Below are positions 35,485-46,560 of a stretch of DNA of 64,000 nt, in pieces (the first letter of the stretch is position 1; each line of letters opens with the position of its first letter). The notes under the pieces were generated by a model, which was not told where the DNA came from, did no database searches, and worked only from the letters and a program-made list of their open reading frames with translations. Origin of the DNA: Eupeodes corollae (Eukaryota; Arthropoda; Insecta; Diptera; Syrphidae); the NCBI RefSeq assembly GCF_945859685.1, contig NC_079147.1:55706946-55770945 (forward strand). The letters are read 5' to 3'. Position numbers and translations under genes: made by a program.

Positions 35485-36345
35485 AAGGTTGAGAAAAAGG
35501 CTTCAGAGAATTCACCAGAAAGAACTCAACACAGTGAATCGGGAATACCAGACAGAGAAAAGCGAATTCGAATGCGTTAACATCAAAGTTGACAAAGTGG
35601 AAGCTAAAGTTTCAACACGACATCACCACAACTCTTAATAAACATCGTGTCACCATTGGATGCCTTTTGGACGTTCAGAAAGCATTTGATAGCATATGGA
35701 TTGAAGGCCTTATCCATACACTTTACATGCTGGGCTTTCCAATCGCACTAATAAGAATATTTTTTTCTTTTCTCTCTTCCAGAAAATTGTATGTACAATT
35801 GGAGAAATGTTCATCGTTAATGAAGAACATCATGGGTGGAGTTGCCTAAGGATCGAAGCTCGGCCCGTTTCTATACAGCATTATGAATATGACCAACCTA
35901 ACCCCGTCAAACAGCGAGAACCTTCTATACGCCGATGATTTCTTGACCTACTGCTCCTCAATGTCACCACATATAGCCGTAAAGAAAGTAGAAGCACACA
36001 TTCACCATATCTTTGATTTTTACCATAAATGGGGTATTAAAATCAACTCAGCAAAGTCGGAACTCATCTGCTTCAGAAGGCCATCAACTGTCGTCCGTAG
36101 AGGATCTCAAAAAGCGACAATATGCAGAAACTTGAAGTTGAAACTCCCAGATGGACCGTCAATTTCAACCAAGAGGAATTTATTTCCACGAGCTGTTAAA
36201 GTTTAACGCGAATGCCCAGAAAGTTTTAAGGAAAGCCAGCTGGGACTTTCATCGTATACATCCATTGATGAAGAAGAACAGGATCTTGGTCAACAGACCA
36301 AGATCCTGTTTAAAAAAAAGATTTGACTCCATACAATATGATTGA
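35485..36345 (+). pseudogene. Jockey/I-like LINE reverse transcriptase relic
   Basis: Reads HRVTIGCLLDVQKAFDSIWI (RT palm, 35589-35849) and LYSIMNMTNLTPS, then SENLLYADDFLTYCSSM with an intact YADD box at about 35929, then HKWGIKINSAKSELICFRR. One stop replaces a codon in the GVAxGSKLGP block near 35848, and frames shift after KATICRN. A 5' piece LQRIHQKELNTVNREY precedes it. Not functional. Confidence 0.7.
36277..36310. repeat. Perfect 15-bp hairpin with 4-nt loop
   Basis: AACAGGATCTTGGTC, loop AACA, then GACCAAGATCCTGTT. It sits at the 3' end of the LINE relic, just before a run of A residues. It may mark a short inverted duplication formed during repair or truncated reverse transcription. 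Confidence 0.9.
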
Positions 36346-36577
36346 GTCATTCCCGATGAGAATTCTCAAAATAATTGTTATCAAGGTGCAAAATTTTGTA
36401 AGTGTTTCCAGCATTGAACATCGGAAAAAGGTGCCTTTTTAATGTATTTAAAATTTTTTATGATAACTTTCGATAAAGATTAGAAAACATTATTTAATAC
36501 AAAAAACTGAGGAAAATTCTATTGTATTAAGAAAATTGTATCACTTGAATTGCTTGATAGGCGATAGAAAAGTTCAG

Positions 36578-38272
36578 AAAGGGGATTGCTCATTTTATAA
36601 GGGACATCCGGCCCGGAGTGTACACCAATGAATTTGGTATCAAATTAAAGGTTGTTCTAAGCCGGATATATCTGCAAAAATATTTTGTCGATAACTCATG
36701 GGAGATCCGAGATATTTGAGATTGAAGTTCGAAATGTCCAACCATTAAAAATCAGCACTTTTTCGACTTAAATGCTAATATCTTTGGATATAGAAAAGCT
36801 AGGAAAATCAAAAAGGTAGTAAAATAAAGGTGTCAAAAATATCTTTCAAATGAAACTAAGATTACATTTTTATGGTTTATATATTTTGAGTTATTTTTAA
36901 TCAAACCTTTGAATAACAGCTTTTTTTGGCAAACTTTTGTACAATAATATCTTTTAAAATTCAATGATGATATTAATTTTTTTTGGCACCAATAAGTGGC
37001 TTAGTTCACAACCTTTATTTTCATATATAATTTTTTAGGGTTTCTTCAACAATTTATTCATTTTGCCAATAATAATTCAAAAATAAGCTCCTAAAATACA
37101 AAACAAATCTTATACCTAACACTATAATGTTAGAAGAGTAGCATGTGAGCGGTATAAACTTTACATACAGGAAAGAGTTAACCACTCACGCTATTAAATA
37201 TATGTCAATAAGTTTTTTTCCGTTATATTTTTTGGTTTGATGTAGTTGATATTTGGTTTTTTGATGTGATTTCTTCTTAAAATATGTTTATTAACAAAAA
37301 TGGATTATGATTCAACTTTTAATGAAAATCCAAGTAACGTAAATAGTTCCCAAGTGCAAAGAAACGAACGAACGGTTGGATGCTGCGCTCATGTTATTAC
37401 CATAATATGGTTTTTAAGTTGGGCAAGATATGAGAGTAATTTAAGACTCAATTCTCAATTTTTAAACAACCTTTTAGTGACCTATGATTCAGATTAGAAT
37501 TATGCTTTGCCAAACCCATTGCCATTGAAATTATTTATTTTTCTTTGAATTATTATTTAGTTTATAATTATTTATTATTTTTCTTTGAATTAATTTAATT
37601 TTGTTTTGTCGATATTGTGATAACAACTTCTTTTTTTATTCTAATATTTCCACCACTTTAATAAGAATTATTTATTTTTTGTTTTAATTTTTCCACTATT
37701 ACTATAAGAATTATTTTTATTTTAGTGTTAGGTCCTAACATCCTAACACTATATTCTATCTTGTATTTTGGGAGTATATTTTTGAGTTATGATTGGCAAA
37801 ATGAATAAATTGTTGAAGAAACCCTAAAAAATTATATATGAAAATAAAGGTTGTGAACTAAGCCACTTATTGGTGCCAAAAAAAATTAATATCATCATTG
37901 AATTTTAAAAGATATTATTGTACAAAAGTTTGCCAAAAAAAGCTGTTATTCAAAGGTTTGATTAAAAATAACTCAAAATATATAAACCATAAAAATGTAA
38001 TCTTAGTTTCATTTGAAAGATATTTTTGACACCTTTATTTTACTACCTTTTTGATTTTCCTAGCTTTTCTATATCCAAAGATATTAGCATTTAAGTCGAA
38101 AAAGTGCTGATTTTTAATGGTTGGACATTTCGAACTTCAATCTCAAATATCTCGGATCTCCCATGAGTTATCGACAAAATATTTTTGCAGATATATCCGG
38201 CTTAGAACAACCTTTAATTTGATACCAAATTCATTGGTGTACACTCCGGGCCGAAAATGAGCATACCCCTTT
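36578..38272. mobile_element. 1.7-kb near-palindromic element with about 520-bp inverted arms
   Basis: The left arm 36578-37103 is the reverse complement of the right arm 37760-38272 over almost its whole length. Long identical tracts run by eye, starting at GGCCCGGAGTGTACACC. The main outer difference is about 12 extra bases (ATAAGGGACATC) on the left. Ends read AAAGGGG(AT/TA)TGCTC. A roughly 650-bp spacer holds the short transposase-like frame at 37300-37497. This is a DNA transposon with very long terminal inverted repeats. The superfamily is not settled, and I saw no clear target duplication. Confidence 0.85.
37300..37497 (+). pseudogene. C-terminal remnant of a DDE transposase (CCxH motif)
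   Basis: A 65-residue frame in the spacer of the palindromic element. It reads NERTVGCCAHVITIIWFLSW then ARYESNLRLNSQFLNNL and ends YDSD with a stop. The RTVGCCAH...WARY block resembles, from memory, the C-terminus of large cnidarian and arthropod DDE-type transposases ending in a Cys-Cys-x-His finger. A full-length enzyme would be several hundred residues, so everything upstream, including the catalytic core, has been lost. The ATG is simply the first available one and may not be a real start. Confidence 0.45.
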
Positions 38273-40515
38273 ACTTACTTAAGTTTTTCAAAATTTGCCT
38301 CTTACACCTACTCTGTTATTAACTTCGGAGTCGGTGGCAGTTTTCAGTGAGACAACGGGTTGGTAATGTTCCGAAAATGTCGCTGCCTTTCAGGTCCGTA
38401 ACGTTTTTAAGACTTGGGTATTGCTCAGACTCTATTATAGCGTATTTTTCGTAAAGACCTTTTCCACCCATACAATATCAAGATGACTCAAGAATTGAAA
38501 GGAGCGAACATACATTTTCCAACTGGTAAAGTTGTCAAGTCCTTTTTGTAAAACCCTTTAGAAAATTGTGCAAGTTTTAACAATTGTAACCTTTAAAGGA
38601 ATAATAACTTGATAAAAAAAAAACATTAGACGGTCACACTATTATGGTATTCGTATACCCCAACAGACAGCTTAGACTTTTATTGAACGTGTCCTTGCAT
38701 AAATCTAAATCTAACATTTTCGAAAAAGTTAGAAAATTGTCCTTGCGTGAAATCAAAAAGTTTTTTTTTTCTGTTCTTATTAACGTCTTAGGAAAGGATG
38801 AAAGCGACATTGTATTCGTCCTTGATGCGACAGGTTTATGTATATCACCTACGATAAACATAGGTACCTTCTTCTACCTAATACCTATTTTGAATTGCAC
38901 ATTAAGGATTCATTTCGTTAAAAGAGACTTTTCACTGAAGCACGATAGAATTCCTTGGAGGAGGAGAACAGAACAAAAGTTCCGAAGTTTTTTCTCCAAA
39001 TTTAATGAGCTGTAAGTTGGAAATGGAAAATCCAAAAACACCATTAATCGATGATGGATAACGTAAAAACGAAAGGATATACATTGCTCCAGGTGTGTTT
39101 TTGGCGGATTCTTATATAATGATTAGTACTCAAAAATACCATCACACCGATGCCAATAACAAGGGCTGATAGTTCCATGAGGGATCTATTTACAGAGCAC
39201 TAAAATTTAACGACTCATTAGGGGGAAGTCAGTGAACTTCGAGAGTTTATGTTTACACCAAGGAGCAAAACCATCAAAACCATATCCCTTCATTTTCTTT
39301 AACCCCTTTAAAACAAAACGACAAGGACGAAGGACCTCGACGAACAACGACGCGACGATTTAACATCGATTAAGTAAGGAATTTTTTCGTTAGTCCTTGA
39401 ATTCTAAATGAAAAATAGAATTTACTTTCTCTGTCTTATTCGTGTGGCAATTGATTAATTTGTTTGTCGAACTTGAACGACATTTGCAATAAAGGAAGAA
39501 CAAAAAGGCGAGATTTTGGCAAAATTGTATTTTCCTCCTTGACGCGTCTGCTTTTTCTTATGATATTTGTTTTTTGTGATCAATGAACGTATAAATCCTT
39601 AAAATGGTATTCAAAGCAAGTGTTAGCTTCCAAGGAATAAGAACAAAAGAAAAACAACCGAAGACTGTGCACCGACATTACCGCCACTGCCACTGCCATT
39701 ACAGTCGTCGTTGTCGACAAGGATAGAATCAATATTATTGACAGGATGTTAAATGTTATCCTTTATCCATGTCTCGACGTTGTCGTTGTGTTCGTCGTCC
39801 TCATCAGTCGTCAGTCGTCATCGCCGTCATCGTCTTTATTTTCACTCATTTTCTAGCAACGTTTTTCTATAAATAAGAACATGAGAAAAAGGTGAAGGTT
39901 GAGGGCTAAGGACACCCCTTACTTCTTCCTTTTGCCTTACACTAGTAACTTAAGGTTTTTCCGTTGTCATGTAAATCGTTTTATATACTCGTGTATTATA
40001 TTAGAGAAGAAAATTGGATGATTTAGTTGGCGGATATTGGCCATGAACGGACATGGAAATTACCGGTTACTCAGGATTAAATTAAGATGGCTACAAATGC
40101 GACTATTTCATGAGACAAACAAAAAATCCATTCAAGTTAAGTAGCAATAAATTGATCTCTCTCTCTCTCTTATTATTCCTGTGATGTCTTTATAGACTTT
40201 TAGATTAATTTGTTTCATGATGTTTTGCACGCGGCATTATTCTTTGATATATTTTAAGGAAAATTTCCCTTAAAGCATTTTATAAGGCTTTCAAAAAAGT
40301 TATTTGAGTTTCTGTGAAAAGTTCAAAGGAATATTTTTATTCTTTGCCTCACAAATTTTTCTTAGATAGATTTTATTGAATTACAGTAAAATGCCCTTTC
40401 CAATATTAAAAAAAAGGAATTTATAATTTTTGAACAATATAAAGTTAATAACAGTACAAAATAATTTTAAAAGGATTCAATAGAAATAAAGTTTGACAAC
40501 ATTCAATTCAATAGC
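38273..40515. other. Unassigned stretch with one unrecognised 123-codon frame
   Basis: The frame at 38644-39015 (MVFVYPNRQLRLLLNVSL through FRSFFSKFNEL) looks less random than its neighbours, but I recognise no family. There is no partner exon or splice evidence, so I do not call it a gene. 39660-39850 is rich in GTC/GTT/CAT triplets. A (CT)8-like tract lies at about 40157. Confidence 0.3.
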
Positions 40516-40519
40516 TACT

Positions 40520-40840
40520 TAGGTCCCCAGACCTGTTAAGTCCTTTCGGGGCCTTTCTACGCCTACGCACCATCGTGTGCGTTTTTTGGAGATATGTTTC
40601 ATGATCCTTTGAGAGACTAAGCAAACATCGTCCGTGTAATCCTATTGCTTTAAATAGGATTTCAAAGTCTATTCGATCCCTCCGCTACAGGACAAAGCTG
40701 CGCGCAGTACATCGCTTATCACTAGCAAAATCGATATTGGCGACAGAATACAGCCCTGTCTTACTACGCTACGGATTTCAAAATCAGCTGAAAACCTACC
40801 ATCGCGCCGAACTTGACACTTTGATCCATCATGAGCAGCG
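40520..40840 (-). pseudogene. LINE reverse transcriptase fragment (minus strand)
   Basis: The reverse strand reads GRFSADFEIRSVVRQGCILS then PISILLVISDVLRAALSCSG, the RQGCxLSP block of RT. Downstream YTDD stands where YADD is expected. It may be the distal half of the same element as 41810-42560, since that segment carries the preceding RT part on the same strand. Confidence 0.6.
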
Positions 40841-41058
40841 GCGTCGCGTGCCTAAAAAATGTAGTCGTTCAGTTTCAAAATTCTTATTTGCGATGCCAAG
40901 AAGTCAAACAAGTCTTTTTTTATATAAAAGTACATTATAATGTGGTTTAATTTTTATGTTAATAATAGATAGGTATGTGATGATTAAATATATTTGAAAG
41001 TTTAGTATTTTGTTAAGGTTAATAACAATAGACATTTTACGTTAGTACTTTTAGCTGT

Positions 41059-41277
41059 TTATTGTTCAATTGTAAGCATTGAAAGATTTGATAATCTATT
41101 TTGGCCCACAGTTGTTGCAGAATAGGTTTTTATTCTTTTAAGGGTTGAAAACGACCATTCAACAGACGAGGTTGTTAAAGGGAATGTAAGTACAAGTTCA
41201 CATAATTTGTATATCTCAGGGAAAACTGAAACCAGATCATCTATGCCCCAGCTAGCCGTTTTCCTCATTTCCTTCAT
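41059..41277 (-). pseudogene. hAT transposase dimerisation-domain fragment
   Basis: Minus-strand frame MKEMRKTASWGIDDLVSVFP then LVLTFPLTTSSVEWSFSTLK and RIKTYSATTVGQNRLSNLSM. This is the C-terminal dimerisation domain typical of ZMYM-like hAT transposases. It is a different copy from 12887-13162 and in opposite orientation. The rest of the transposase is absent. Confidence 0.7.
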
Positions 41278-41530
41278 TCCACAGTAAAAAGAAGCTTTCC
41301 TCGTTCAAAACTGATCTGAACGAAATCGTCCCTAGAAACTACGCGCGTCTCATTTCTCATATTCAAAAAATAAAAAAAAAAAATGTTGGATATGTACCCA
41401 AATAAATAAATAAACTACTTACCTACGCCCTAGCTATCCGTTTTCCTTATTTCCATCATTCTATATATTAAAAAAAGCTCTACTCGTTCAAAACAGATTT
41501 GCACGAAATGCTCCCTATAACGAGCGAATT
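41235..41530. repeat. Imperfect direct duplication of about 100 bp
   Basis: 41240-41340 and 41427-41527 share blocks such as AGCTA(G/T)CCGTTTTCC, ATTTCC(T/A)TCATTC and CTCGTTCAAAAC(T/A)GAT, by eye about 75-80% identical, with a spacer containing AAATAAATAAATAAAC. The left unit overlaps the start of the hAT fragment. Confidence 0.6.
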
Positions 41531-41809
41531 GTTTTTTTTTTTCTTTTATGCTTTCTATGGGCTCATTTCGTTGCCAAATCGTATGAACGACTTGGGTAGA
41601 TACACTGTACAGATCGGTTGAGTAAAACAAAACAGTAGCAGGTAGCTAGTTCGTTTTTTTTATTTGGGTAGTTCACAGAAGGAACGCGCGAGTTGGAAAA
41701 TGGAAAATATGTACGTATACATTAGATATAACTATAAGGAATGAAGGAACAGTATAATTATGAGGTGTGGGTTAATTAGATAGAAATTAAAATAATGTCG
41801 CCTGTAAGC

Positions 41810-42560
41810 TAGTCGTTCATGCACGACTTGAACAATATGACGCCTCGCCACTGATCATGAGTTGCTTTCATAATAGCAATTAGTTTTTCTGGAATACCTC
41901 TACTCCGCATAAGTTAACCAGATGTACTCCCTGTTAACGCTCTCAGGTTTTCGCACTTTGTAAGATCTCGTTTTTTTGGAAGCTTGACGATCATTCCCGT
42001 CTTCCACTCATGGGAGAATATTTCGGTGGTTCAGGATTCTTTTATGAACTGATGACGTTGACGCTGCTTGTTGAAGCTCTGCGGAAATTCCATCGAGTAA
42101 TACCGCTTTGTTGTTCTACACCATGTTCTGCTTCTTGCGCCAATGAGTTGATATAGTTACGCTTGTCACGGCACACACTGAGGTGAACCTCTTTCTTTTT
42201 AATGGGGTACGAGAATTCCAGCTCATTTAGTGTTAACCTTGTGCAGCAGTTATTCGAACCTTTGTCTGTTAGCGTTCGTTGATTCTTGCCTAAGATTCTT
42301 CTTAAAGCCAGGTGTTGTTGCCTCCTTCTTTCCGAAGGACTATTCTGTCAGCACCTGAAATGAAAACATTTTTCGCAGTATTCTAATTGTTCTCATTTCG
42401 TTAGACGGGTGGCCCCTGAATTGCTGGTGGATCGTGGATTTCTTTAATCTAGTGATGTTGAATTTGGGGGCTCGTGTTATTCTGTTGGATCTTCGAACTG
42501 TAGTTATACGCAATCTTCGGGTACTTATCATGAAGTGCTGGATTGTAGGCGGATCCTAGT
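41810..42560 (-). pseudogene. LINE relic (linker and RT start), minus strand
   Basis: The reverse strand reads KKKEVHLSVCRDKRNYINSL with AQEAEHG, then HEWKTGMIVKLPKKRDLTKC with ENLRAL. The WKxGxIxKLPKKxDL block is the start of RT in a LINE group common in arthropods. It is interrupted before the palm; the palm fragment at 40520-40840 may be its continuation. Confidence 0.6.
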
Positions 42561-42719
42561 TGATTGTAAAAGCATTCTTTTTCTCTATCAGAAGCGAGCT
42601 CCATCGAAGCGTAACAGTGTATAATAGTAATGGGCCTTACTATACTCTGAAACCTGACTTTGATAATTTGATATTTTCTGAATACATTCCTTTCTATTCC
42701 TATTAAACCCAGTTAACAA

Positions 42720-42960
42720 TAAACTGCAAAGTTTACGGAGATTTTGAACAGCATCGCCTTAAACCACTTTGCTGCAAAATCCATTCCAACCGGCAGGTAT
42801 TCTAAAAGGTCATCTATAAATAGTGCAAAAAGAGTAGGGCTTAGTGTAAAACTTTGTCACACTCCCGATGAGGTTTCGAAAGAGTTTGAGAGTTCTTCAC
42901 CTGTCCATACTGCCGTCCTGGTTTTTTTATAAGTCAAGAACGCGACCAACTTTAATGATA
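42720..42960 (-). pseudogene. LINE reverse transcriptase fragment (minus strand)
   Basis: The reverse strand reads LSPTLFALFIDDLLEYLPVG with MDFAAKW. This is the RT block just before the YADD box; that box itself is not readable. Confidence 0.55.
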
Positions 42961-42999
42961 ATCCATTAATTATAGAATAGTGCACCTCGATCGATTTAT

Positions 43000-45900
43000 A
43001 TACAGCTTTTTCATTTGTTTCAAGAATTTCTCTGCCAAGCTCCTAAACATTAATATGTTATCTTTTGCTGAAAAGTTCAGCCTGGGACTCCCTCATCGTT
43101 GAAAAAAACACTAAGAGTTTTTGGTCTTATATATCAGAAACTCAACTGGGATTTCATTTAGCATCATTTATAATAATGTGTTGTCTCATGATATTATTAT
43201 AATTTGCAATAACTTCGCGTCGTTTTTTCAATCTTATTTCATTGATATCAAATTAGACTATAAAAACAATAAATTCAGATCTTATCTTTGATCTTGGTAA
43301 TTTGCAGTTATCTATAGGCAATGTCCTACACTTTGTACTCTTGAAAATTTTTTTTTCTATTTCACCAGACAATATTCCACCAATTCTTTTCAAAACTTGT
43401 GTTAATATACTTCCTACTCTAATTTACCTTTCTTTAAGTAATGGTGAGTTCTTAGATGATTTGAAATGCTCTGTTATAACTCCCCTTCATAAATCAGGTA
43501 CAAAAAGATCGGTTGAAAATTACAGACCAATTTGAAAACTGCAATTTAATCCTAAGGTTTTCGAAGCTTTAAACAAATTATATAATCTTATTTACAGTAA
43601 CATTTCAGTTTACCAACTTGGTTTCTTAAAAAGTAGATCCACCTTTACAAATTTATCAATATTTTCAAATTTTTGTGTATCACTGGTGGAAATGCGTACT
43701 CAAGTCGACAATATGTACAGTGATTTTTCAAAGGCTTTCGACCATATTAAACGTAGCCTAATTTTAAGAAAACTAGAGATATATGGATTTCACGTTCAGC
43801 ACATAATGTTAAGAGAGAGTTATTTCGTGATTTTTGATACTGCCTTGTTTAAGGAAATTTTACATTTTTCGGTATTACTCAAGGTAGTAACCTTGGACCA
43901 CTTCTTTTTTCATTTTTATTAACGACTTCACATTACATCTTACTTTTTCTAAAATTCAACCACGTCAACCTCGGTTCCAACGCTCGTCCACAATGACAAT
44001 CCCTATGTAAGCTCGATTGATAAAGCCAGTTTGCTTGCAGTACAGTTTGCTGTTAATTCGACGCTACTGTTCTTGAGAGCGTAAACAATTCAATAGGACG
44101 AATCTTCTTTCGCACTCGTGCAGTTGCAAGAGTAATGAAAGACCATGACATACACAAATCCGCTGGCCCGGATGGTATCCCCGCTATTGTTCTGAAGAGG
44201 TGATCTTCATCGCAGGCAAAACCACTGCGTAAGCTTTTTCTACTGTCCTACTCCTCAGGTCTCGTTCCGAGCGGATGGAAAAATGCATTTGTCCAGCCTA
44301 TTCCCAAGAAAAGCGAATATTCCTCACCGTCTAATTACCGACCGATTGCACTTACGTCCCTTCTTTCCAAGGTCATGGAAACGCTGATTAAGTATCAGCT
44401 CAAGAACTATCTCGAAGATCGAAATCTTCTTAATCGCCGACAATACGGCTTTCGTAGCAATAGGTCCACTGATGATCTCATGGTTCATCTTACCGAACAG
44501 TGGAACAAAGTAGTTTTGGAGAAAGTAAGATTATTGCACTTGATATTTCAAAAGCATTTCATACAGTTTGGCACCAAGCTCTCTTATCGAAAATGCGTGC
44601 TTTTGGTATTGATGAATCTCTTCTTCGTTGGATTAGAAATTACCTTTCTAACAGTTCAATACAAGTTGTATTGGATGTTTCCAAGTCTGAAGTTCATAAA
44701 ATAAATGCTGGTGTTCATCAAGGCTCCGTTTTGTCTCCGACTCTCTTTCTTATATTCATAAATGATCTTATGTCTGCCACTTCTAGTCCATTAAACTGCT
44801 TCGCCGACGACAGTACCCTCAGCTTTTCATATTCGTTTCTAGATTCACATCCTTGTCCTTCGGATGTGGAATTTAAACGGCAGCGTATGATAAGCTCATT
44901 AAATTCTGATCTTGACAGCATTGTCCAATGGGGAATCAAAAACTCAATGCTGTCAACACACCCCCGATGACACTATCTGTGAGTGGCACTTGCCTTCAAG
45001 AAACTAATCAACTATCACTACTTGGTATGTGTATAACAGATCACCTTTTATGGAACGATCATATATTTAATATTGACAAAAATGCTGCCAGGCGCTTCGG
45101 ATTTCTCCGACGGTGCAAGAAATTTGTCACCCCTTCTGATCTGGCTGTAATTTACAAAGCCTTCATCCGTCCAAAGCTTGGATATACTTCACATATCTGG
45201 GCAGGTGCCCCTAAAACAAGTTTAAATCTCTTGGATAGAATACAAAAGAGAGCTTTAAAAATGATAGGCGATAGAACTATAATCGAAACATTTACGTCGC
45301 TAGAACACCGCCGCAATGTTTCATGCCTTCGTTGTTTTATAGATATTTTTACAAACAATGTTCTGTCGAACAAGCCAGTTGCATTCCACCCCTAAAACGA
45401 TTCTGCCGTAATACTCGCACTTCCAGGAATGCTCATCAGTTTACCCTTGGAGCTCAATTTCGAGCGTACTGTCAAGTATAGAGATTCTTTCTTAAATCGC
45501 ACATCGAGAATGTGAAATGCTTTAGCCAACTCTGTTTTTCCCTTCCATTTTCATGTTCAGAACTTTAAGACCAATGTGCACAGGTATTTCCTTTTAAATA
45601 CTTCCCTATTTTCCTAATGCTTGCACTGTGTTTAAATATAAATATATGAAGGGTACTAATAACCCCTTGAGTGCCTGTAAATTATAAAAAAAACACTATT
45701 TATTTCAATGGTGTAATATCTATGGGCTATATTTTACCAATAAGAAATGTAGCATTGTGATATTTTCTAGAAATCATAGTCCATTATGTTATAATTATAA
45801 ACTCGAAAACGAAATTTTAAAAGGATTTGATTGCCAAAAGGATCTAGGCGTATTCTTCGATTCTAAGTCGAATTTTTTCAAATCACATAGACCTTGCGAT

Positions 45901-46230
45901 CTCAAAAGCAAACTCTATATGATAGCGTTTTTTTTTCGAAATTCAAAAGATTTCGAAGACCCCTATACATTGAAAGCTCTTTATTCTAGTCTTGTCAGAC
46001 CACATTTAGAATATTGAACTGTTATATGGAGCCCCTTTACCGCATCTAGCATTTGTCGTATTGAAAAAGTTCAAAAAAGATTCACAAAGTTTGCCTTACG
46101 AAAAAATACGAGGTGTATTTTAATTGATCTAAAACCTCTTGCTCAGAGAAGAAAAATAAACTCAATACTTTTTGCTTTTGATGTCGTAAATTTTAATATT
46201 GAAATAGTAAATTTGTAATAATGCTATACA
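43000..46230 (+). mobile_element. Jockey-like LINE relic, split by a younger LINE
   Basis: 5' part (43000-43958): SPDNIPPILFKTCVNILP, CSVITPLHKSGTKRSVENYR and VDNMYSDFSKAFDHIKRSL. 3' part (45697-46220): LFQWCNIYGLYFTNKKCSIV, LGVFFDSKSNFFKSH, ALYSSLVRPHLEY and IEKVQKRFTKFALRK. The two halves are consecutive parts of one RT, separated exactly by the CR1-like copy. The polymerase YADD lies in the gap or was lost. Confidence 0.75.
43959..45695 (+). mobile_element. CR1-like LINE copy 1, 5' truncated, inserted in the jockey-like LINE
   Basis: The RT reads KSAGPDGIPAIVLKR, PIPKKSEYSSPSNYRPIALT, LEDRNLLNRRQYGFRSNRST, IIALDISKAFHTVWHQALLS and GVHQGSVLSPTLFLIFINDL, then CFADDSTLSFSYS with the FADD box at 44800-44811. 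The thumb and C-terminus continue with LGMCITDHLLWNDHI, PKLGYTSHIWAGAP and RIQKRALKMIGDR. Frames shift near 44520 and 44945, so it is defective but well preserved. The 3' end is an A-rich tail after CCCCTTGAGTGCCTG. The CR1 label is tentative. Confidence 0.78.
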
Positions 46231-46269
46231 TAATGTAAATTATGTATTTCATTTGTATGTTATGCATCA

Positions 46270-46560
46270 TAATTATTAGTCTAAATAGAGTGTGTAATTT
46301 TTAACACGAATAAAAAAATAATCTTCTCCTATGATAGCATAATCACCCACTGATGGCCCTTGGCCGCCAACAATTGTTAAATGTCCGAATGAGTTGCCAG
46401 CACTGGTTCTATTTGGTATGCGCAGACCAAACGTAAAGGATATTTTTTGATTGTCTGCTGCAAACTTTTTAATCATTCATCATTCCTGCATGAGTTCCAA
46501 CTTTCGCATTCAAATCTACAATTAACTTGACGGTTGATCCATTTATACCACTAAATATAT
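46270..46560 (-). pseudogene. LINE endonuclease-domain fragment (minus strand)
   Basis: The reverse strand reads STVKLIVDLNAKVGTHAGM then FGLRIPNRTSAGNSFGHLTI and VGGQGPSVGDYAII. The order DxNA, then RxxN, then G-S-x-x-DY matches the apurinic-type endonuclease of jockey-group LINEs, with S-x-x-DY marking the catalytic end. Roughly the C-terminal third of the domain survives. Confidence 0.55.

Noticed and set aside
39660..39860. GTC/CGT triplet-rich tract as a possible exon
   Set aside because: No open frame with a recognisable domain and no splice sites that join it to Gprk2.
41235..41530. Terminal repeats of a transposon
   Set aside because: The two units are direct, not inverted, only about 75-80% alike, and no target duplication surrounds them; left as a local duplication.
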